Shown: piece by piece, positions 6,993-10,000 of the stretch
Layout of the letters: every line of letters starts with the position of its first letter
How positions within the stretch are numbered: the stretch's first letter is position 1
NCBI GenBank assembly: GCA_008636095.1
Contig: VSJD01000025.1
Span: forward strand, 1-10,000
Length of the DNA: 10,000 nucleotides
Origin: Kiritimatiellota bacterium
GTDB lineage: Bacteria > Verrucomicrobiota > Kiritimatiellia > JAAZAB01
Direction of reading: 5' to 3'
The notes under the pieces: model-generated
What the model saw: the letters and a program-made list of their open reading frames with translations, nothing else
What the model was told of the DNA's origin: nothing
The model's database searches: none
Position numbers and translations under genes: made by a program

Positions 6993-8021
6993 ATGAAAGC
7001 CATTGTTAAAAAAAAGGCCGAACAGGGTTTGTGGCTTGATGAGGTCCCGATTCCGCCGGTCGGCATTAATGATGTGCTGATCAAAATCAAAAAGACGGCG
7101 ATTTGCGGGACCGACGTCCATATTTACAACTGGGATGCCTGGTCCCAGAAAACCATCCCGGTGCCGATGGTTATCGGCCATGAGTTTGTGGGCACGGTGG
7201 AAAAGGTGGGCAATAACGTTACGGATTTTACGCCGGGTGACATTGTCAGCGGCGAGGGGCACATTGTCTGCGGCCGTTGCCGCAACTGCCTGGCCGGCCG
7301 CCGCCACCTTTGCATGAAGACCAGCGGGGTGGGGGTCAACCGTACCGGCGCCTTTGCGGAATATCTCTGTATTCCCATGACCAACGTCTGGTTCGCCGAT
7401 CCCAAAATTCCGCTGGAGATCCTTTCCGTGTTCGATCCGCTCGGCAATGCCGTGCATACTGCCCTTTCATTCGATGTCCTGGGTGAGGATGTGCTGATTA
7501 CCGGCGCCGGGCCGATCGGGATTATGGCCGTGGCGATCGCCAAGCATGCCGGCGCCCGCTACGTGGTGATCACGGACGTTAATCCCTATCGCCTTGCCCT
7601 GGCCCGCAAAATGGGTGCCACGCTGGCGCTGGATGTGCGCACGGAAAGCCTCCGCGCGGCGCAGAATAAGCTGGGCATGAAGGAGGGCTTTGACGTGGGG
7701 CTCGAAATGTCGGGGAATCCGACTGCCCTCCGGGATATGGTTGCCAATATGTGCCACGGCGGAAAAATCGCGCTCCTGGGTATTTTGCCGGCGGATACGT
7801 TGATTGACTGGAATACCGTCATTTTCAGTTCGCTCAGCATCAAAGGCATTTACGGGCGCGAAATGTACGAGACCTGGTATAAGATGACGTCCATGATCCA
7901 GAGCGGACTCAATATTGCGCCAGTCATCACCCACCGGTTTCATTACACCGAGTTTGAAAAGGGGTTTGAGATCATGCGCTCGGGTAATTCCGGAAAAGTT
8001 ATTCTGGATTGGGAGGGATAA
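6993..8021 (+). CDS. tdh: L-threonine 3-dehydrogenase (zinc- and NAD-dependent)
   Basis: Oxidises L-threonine to 2-amino-3-ketobutyrate with NAD+, the first step of threonine conversion to glycine in the cytoplasm. The product is 342 residues (E. coli Tdh 341) and is close to it along its length. Catalytic zinc ligands are C38 in AICGTD and H63/E64 in IGHE. H90 in GEGHIVCG matches the E. coli histidine linked to threonine preference. Structural zinc cysteines are C93, C96, C99 and C107. The Rossmann motif is GAGPIG (171-176), with D195 in ITDVNPYR as the NAD-selecting acid. The C terminus keeps [16 protein letters not shown] and SGKVIL. The ATG at 6993 has GGGAG eight bases upstream; the frame is open to 6942, but conserved sequence starts at MKAIVKKK. 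It is followed by kbl, the next enzyme, after a 191-nt repeat-bearing spacer. Confidence 0.97.
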   Translation: MKAIVKKKAEQGLWLDEVPIPPVGINDVLIKIKKTAICGTDVHIYNWDAWSQKTIPVPMVIGHEFVGTVEKVGNNVTDFTPGDIVSGEGHIVCGRCRNCLAGRRHLCMKTSGVGVNRTGAFAEYLCIPMTNVWFADPKIPLEILSVFDPLGNAVHTALSFDVLGEDVLITGAGPIGIMAVAIAKHAGARYVVITDVNPYRLALARKMGATLALDVRTESLRAAQNKLGMKEGFDVGLEMSGNPTALRDMVANMCHGGKIALLGILPADTLIDWNTVIFSSLSIKGIYGREMYETWYKMTSMIQSGLNIAPVITHRFHYTEFEKGFEIMRSGNSGKVILDWEG

Positions 8022-8040
8022 GCGGGACAGCGAGACCGGA

Positions 8041-8057
8041 CCCCGCGGGACGCGGGG
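8041..8057. repeat. GC-rich perfect hairpin in the tdh-kbl spacer
   Basis: CCCCGCG-GGA-CGCGGGG is a perfect 7-bp inverted repeat with a 3-nt loop, 20 nt after the tdh stop. There is no T-run. It directly abuts the larger inverted-repeat cluster that follows and may be part of the same element. It could slow transcription or protect the tdh 3' end; this is inference. Confidence 0.6.
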
Positions 8058-8159
8058 CAAGTTTATCCCGTTCCGAGCGGGAGGACAGCTTGCCTTGCGA
8101 AGCCTTGGCGAAGCAGGGACGCCGGACCCTCCTTCGCCCGAACGCTCCGGAGGGCAAGC
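8056..8159. repeat. Cluster of inverted repeats, likely dispersed REP/MITE-like intergenic element
   Basis: Three copies of one arm are visible: GGCAAG (8056-8061), CTTGCC (8089-8094) and GGCAAG (8153-8158). The middle copy can pair with either side. The right-hand pair extends to 7 bp (GCTTGCC 8088-8094 with GGCAAGC 8153-8159). Nested inside are TCCCG/CGGGA (8066-8070 and 8078-8082), CCCTCC/GGAGGG (8127-8132 and 8149-8154), TTCG/CGAA (8133-8142) and a direct repeat of GCGAAGC around CCTTG. The tdh-kbl spacer is otherwise empty. Such GC-rich palindromic units with a GCGAAGCCTTGGCGAAGC core look like multicopy intergenic repeats; only one copy is seen here. No transposase or coding sequence is present. 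Confidence 0.55.
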
Positions 8160-8199
8160 GCCAGACGACGGCACTTAGGGAAAGATTTAACATCGGCAG

Positions 8200-8204
8200 G
8201 GAGG
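8200..8204 (+). promoter_or_regulatory. Ribosome binding site of kbl
   Basis: GGAGG within GGGAGGAG lies 8 nt before the ATG at 8213. This decides the start, since the frame is open upstream to 8009 through the inverted-repeat cluster, which would otherwise add 68 non-homologous residues. Confidence 0.75.
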
Positions 8205-8212
8205 AGCACAGC

Positions 8213-9397
8213 ATGTTGGGTGCCATGCAGAAGCATTTGACCGAACAGCTTGCCCAGATACGGGAGAGCGGGCTGTTCAAAGAGGAGCGGATGCTCGCCG
8301 GTCCCCAAGGGGGGCGGGTCACGGTCCAGGGCGGACGCGAGGTGCTGAACCTGTGCGCCAACAACTATCTCGGCCTGGCAACGCACCCGGAGTTGGTTGC
8401 CGCGGCCAAAGCCAGCCTGGACCGGTGGGGCTACGGCTTGTCCTCGGTTCGTTTTATCTGCGGCACGCAGGTTATCCACAAGGAGTTGGAACGCCGGCTC
8501 TCGGAATTTCTGGATACGGAAGACACCATCCTGTATTCTTCCTGTTTCGACGCCAACGGCGGGCTGTTCGAGACCCTGCTGAACGAGCAGGACGCGGTCA
8601 TCAGCGACGAGCTCAATCACGCCAGCATCATTGACGGTATCCGGCTGTGCAAGGCCAACCGTCTGCGGTATAAAACCTCCGACATGGCCGATCTCGAAGC
8701 CCGACTCCAGGAAGTTCGCAACGCCCGGTTCCGGCTGATCGCCACGGACGGCGTGTTTTCCATGGACGGCACGATTGCCCGGCTTGACGAAATTTGCAAC
8801 TTGGCGGACCGCTATGATGCGTTGGTCATGATTGACGACTCGCATGCGGTCGGGTTCATGGGGCCGACGGGGCGTGGGACCCACGAATATCGGCGGGTCT
8901 GTGGCCGTGTGGATATCATCACCGGGACGCTGGGCAAGGCGCTGGGCGGCGCCAGCGGCGGCTACACGAGCGGACGCAAGGACATTATCGCGCTTCTGCG
9001 CCAGCGTTCGCGGCCCTACCTCTTTTCCAACACCGTAGCCCCCATGATCGTGGCCGTCTCGCTGAAGACGCTGGAGATCCTTTCGGCCTCCACGGCCCTG
9101 CGCGACAAGCTCATGGAAAATACCCGCTATTTCCGGGAAGGTTTGGCGGCGGCTGGCTTTCAGATCAAAGCGGGCGTACATCCGATCGTGCCTATTATGC
9201 TGGGCGATGCCGTGCTGGCCCAGAAGATGGCCGCGCGGCTTCTGGAAAAGGGCGTCTATGTCATCGGCTTTTTCTACCCTGTGGTGGCCAAGGGCCAGGC
9301 TCGCATCCGAGTCCAGGTATCCGCCGCCCACTCGCGCGCGGATCTGGATTTCGCCCTCCAGATGTTCGCCGAGGTCAAGCAGGAATTCGGTTTGTAA
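8213..9397 (+). CDS. kbl: 2-amino-3-ketobutyrate CoA ligase (glycine C-acetyltransferase)
   Basis: A PLP enzyme of the alpha-oxoamine synthase family. It cleaves 2-amino-3-ketobutyrate with CoA into glycine and acetyl-CoA, using the product of the upstream tdh. The product is 394 residues (E. coli Kbl 398). Visible motifs are [13 protein letters not shown] (47-59), [10 protein letters not shown] (77-86), NHASIIDG (135-142) with H136 for stacking on [14 protein letters not shown] (207-217) with D208/D209/H211, and [10 protein letters not shown] (238-246) with K242 as the Schiff-base lysine. The C terminus ends with [16 protein letters not shown]. This combination separates Kbl from KAS-type relatives (BioF, HemA), and the tdh neighbour settles the assignment. 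The order tdh then kbl is the reverse of E. coli. An ATG at 8225 is a possible alternative start. It is convergent with gcvH. Confidence 0.96.
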   Translation: MLGAMQKHLTEQLAQIRESGLFKEERMLAGPQGGRVTVQGGREVLNLCANNYLGLATHPELVAAAKASLDRWGYGLSSVRFICGTQVIHKELERRLSEFLDTEDTILYSSCFDANGGLFETLLNEQDAVISDELNHASIIDGIRLCKANRLRYKTSDMADLEARLQEVRNARFRLIATDGVFSMDGTIARLDEICNLADRYDALVMIDDSHAVGFMGPTGRGTHEYRRVCGRVDIITGTLGKALGGASGGYTSGRKDIIALLRQRSRPYLFSNTVAPMIVAVSLKTLEILSASTALRDKLMENTRYFREGLAAAGFQIKAGVHPIVPIMLGDAVLAQKMAARLLEKGVYVIGFFYPVVAKGQARIRVQVSAAHSRADLDFALQMFAEVKQEFGL

Positions 9398-9489
9398 AAG
9401 GCCAGGCCGTGGGCTGTAGTCCGTGGACTGAAATATTCAGACCGCTGTCCACCGCCAGCTTTTCTGTCCTCCGCCGTCTGTCGTCCGGC
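9398..9489. repeat. Short degenerate repeats and a small hairpin in the kbl-gcvH spacer
   Basis: The 92-nt spacer between convergent kbl and gcvH holds AGTCC-GT-GGACT (9418-9429), a tight inverted repeat. It also holds two near-identical 12-mers, CTGTCCACCGCC (9445-9456) and CTGTCCTCCGCC (9464-9475), and a third partial CTGTCGTCCGGC (9478-9489). No T-run follows the hairpin on either strand. The pattern looks like a fragment of a low-complexity intergenic repeat. It may serve as a weak bidirectional terminator, but this is inference. Confidence 0.35.
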
Positions 9490-9879
9490 CTAGTGCTCCA
9501 CCGGCAGGTTGGCCTCGTATGCTTCCGCCGACAGCAGGGCGTCCACATCGGCGGCATGGTCCGGCTTCATCCGGAAAATCCAGCCGGCGCCAAAAGGATC
9601 TGAATTAATGACCTCCGGCGTGTTAGCCAATGCTTCGTTGACTTCCACAACGGTCCCGGCGATGGGCGCATAGACGTCGGAAGCGGCCTTGATGGATTCC
9701 ACCACGACGGCTTCCTCGCCGGCATCCAGGTGCTGGTTCAGTTCCGGCAGTTCGACGTAGGTAATGTCGGAAAGCTGGTGCTGGGCAAAATCCGTGATGC
9801 CCGCTTCAATCACGCCATCTTTCGTTCGGATCCATTCATGCGTTTTCGTGTATTTCAAATCGTCAGGATTGTGTAACAT
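9490..9879 (-). CDS. gcvH: Glycine cleavage system H protein, lipoyl carrier
   Basis: GcvH shuttles the aminomethyl group of glycine between the P, T and L proteins on a lipoyl arm; it acts in the cytoplasm. The product is 129 residues, the normal length. It has the opening YTKTHEWI (10-17), GITDFAQHQLSDITYVELP (27-45), the lipoylation site K64 in VVESIKAASDVYAPIAG (59-75), and the conserved end DPFGAGWIFRM (94-104). The ATG at 9879 is preceded by AGGAG nine bases upstream and a second GAAGG closer in. An in-frame ATG at 9918 adds 13 residues rich in charged and polar side chains that include the translated ribosome binding site, so it is rejected. gcvT and gcvP are not in the window. Its lipoyl group depends on LipB, encoded about 2.6 kb away. 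Confidence 0.97.
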   Translation of the reverse strand: MLHNPDDLKYTKTHEWIRTKDGVIEAGITDFAQHQLSDITYVELPELNQHLDAGEEAVVVESIKAASDVYAPIAGTVVEVNEALANTPEVINSDPFGAGWIFRMKPDHAADVDALLSAEAYEANLPVEH

Positions 9880-10000
9880 GATTTCCTTCTCCTTTTGGTT
9901 TGGGCATAATGGCCGCACGGCCTCTCCAAGCGATTTGGCGCATTACTTTTTTATGTTATCTTTTCCGACTATGCAACTATTTATTTATTTTTTATTTACT
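9880..10000 (-). promoter_or_regulatory. gcvH upstream region, AT-rich, probable promoter area
   Basis: The last 60 bases are strikingly AT-rich compared with the rest of the window, as expected for a promoter region. A weak - strand candidate is TTGCAT, then 17 nt, then TAAAAA; neither box is a good match. A small inverted repeat GGCC-GTGC-GGCC lies in the leader nearer the gene. The leader ends with AGGAGAAGG before the ATG. No coding sequence is seen. Confidence 0.3.

Noticed and set aside
6858..7457. N-terminal extension of lipB of about 200 residues on the - strand
   Set aside because: It would run through the divergent promoter region and antisense through tdh; LipB homology starts at 6857.
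8041..8159. CRISPR array or riboswitch in the tdh-kbl spacer
   Set aside because: No regularly spaced direct repeats, and no glycine or threonine-related riboswitch consensus could be recognised; the inverted repeats fit a palindromic repeat element better.
8009..8212. N-terminal extension of kbl
   Set aside because: The extra residues translate the inverted-repeat cluster and overlap the tdh end; a strong ribosome binding site precedes the ATG at 8213.
8063..9331. Long - strand reading frame of 422 residues
   Set aside because: Antisense to kbl and the preceding repeat cluster; kbl is unmistakable and the antisense product has no family features.

Overview
The window is about 60% GC, densely coded and bacterial. 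Gene content and style suggest an anaerobic or polysaccharide-degrading member of the Planctomycetes-Verrucomicrobia-Chlamydiae group (for example a Kiritimatiellota- or Lentisphaerota-like genome). That placement is an inference from a GH95-like glycosidase in a catabolic cluster, GC-rich palindromic intergenic repeats, and gene style; no marker gene here proves it. There are eight protein-coding genes and no rRNA, tRNA, CRISPR array or transposase. No stretch longer than 300 bases lacks a gene.

Left part (1-5007, + strand): a three-gene, apparently co-transcribed cassette. It begins with a glycoside hydrolase of the GH95 (alpha-L-fucosidase / alpha-L-galactosidase) type whose 5' end lies outside the window. 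Next is an isochorismatase-fold (cysteine-hydrolase-like) protein that seems to lack the family's first catalytic aspartate. Last is a cytoplasmic beta-propeller protein whose start overlaps the previous stop. The set looks like part of a deoxysugar or polysaccharide utilisation locus; the roles of the second and third genes are not known.

Middle part (5008-6857, - strand): two co-directional genes. lipB (octanoyl transferase, first in lipoate synthesis) comes first, then a less familiar protein that joins HEAT-like helices, a four-cysteine zinc-binding element and a restriction-endonuclease-like nuclease domain. A strong consensus-like promoter sits so close to the lipB start that its mRNA may be leaderless.

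Right part (6858-10000): tdh and kbl on the + strand, divergent from lipB, then gcvH on the - strand, convergent with kbl. Tdh oxidises threonine to 2-amino-3-ketobutyrate, and Kbl splits this with CoA into glycine and acetyl-CoA. GcvH is the lipoyl carrier of the glycine cleavage system that consumes glycine, and LipB supplies its octanoyl/lipoyl group. Four neighbouring genes therefore make a threonine-to-glycine-to-C1 module. The tdh-kbl spacer carries a cluster of GC-rich inverted repeats, and the kbl-gcvH spacer carries a short degenerate repeat; both look like members of dispersed intergenic repeat families.
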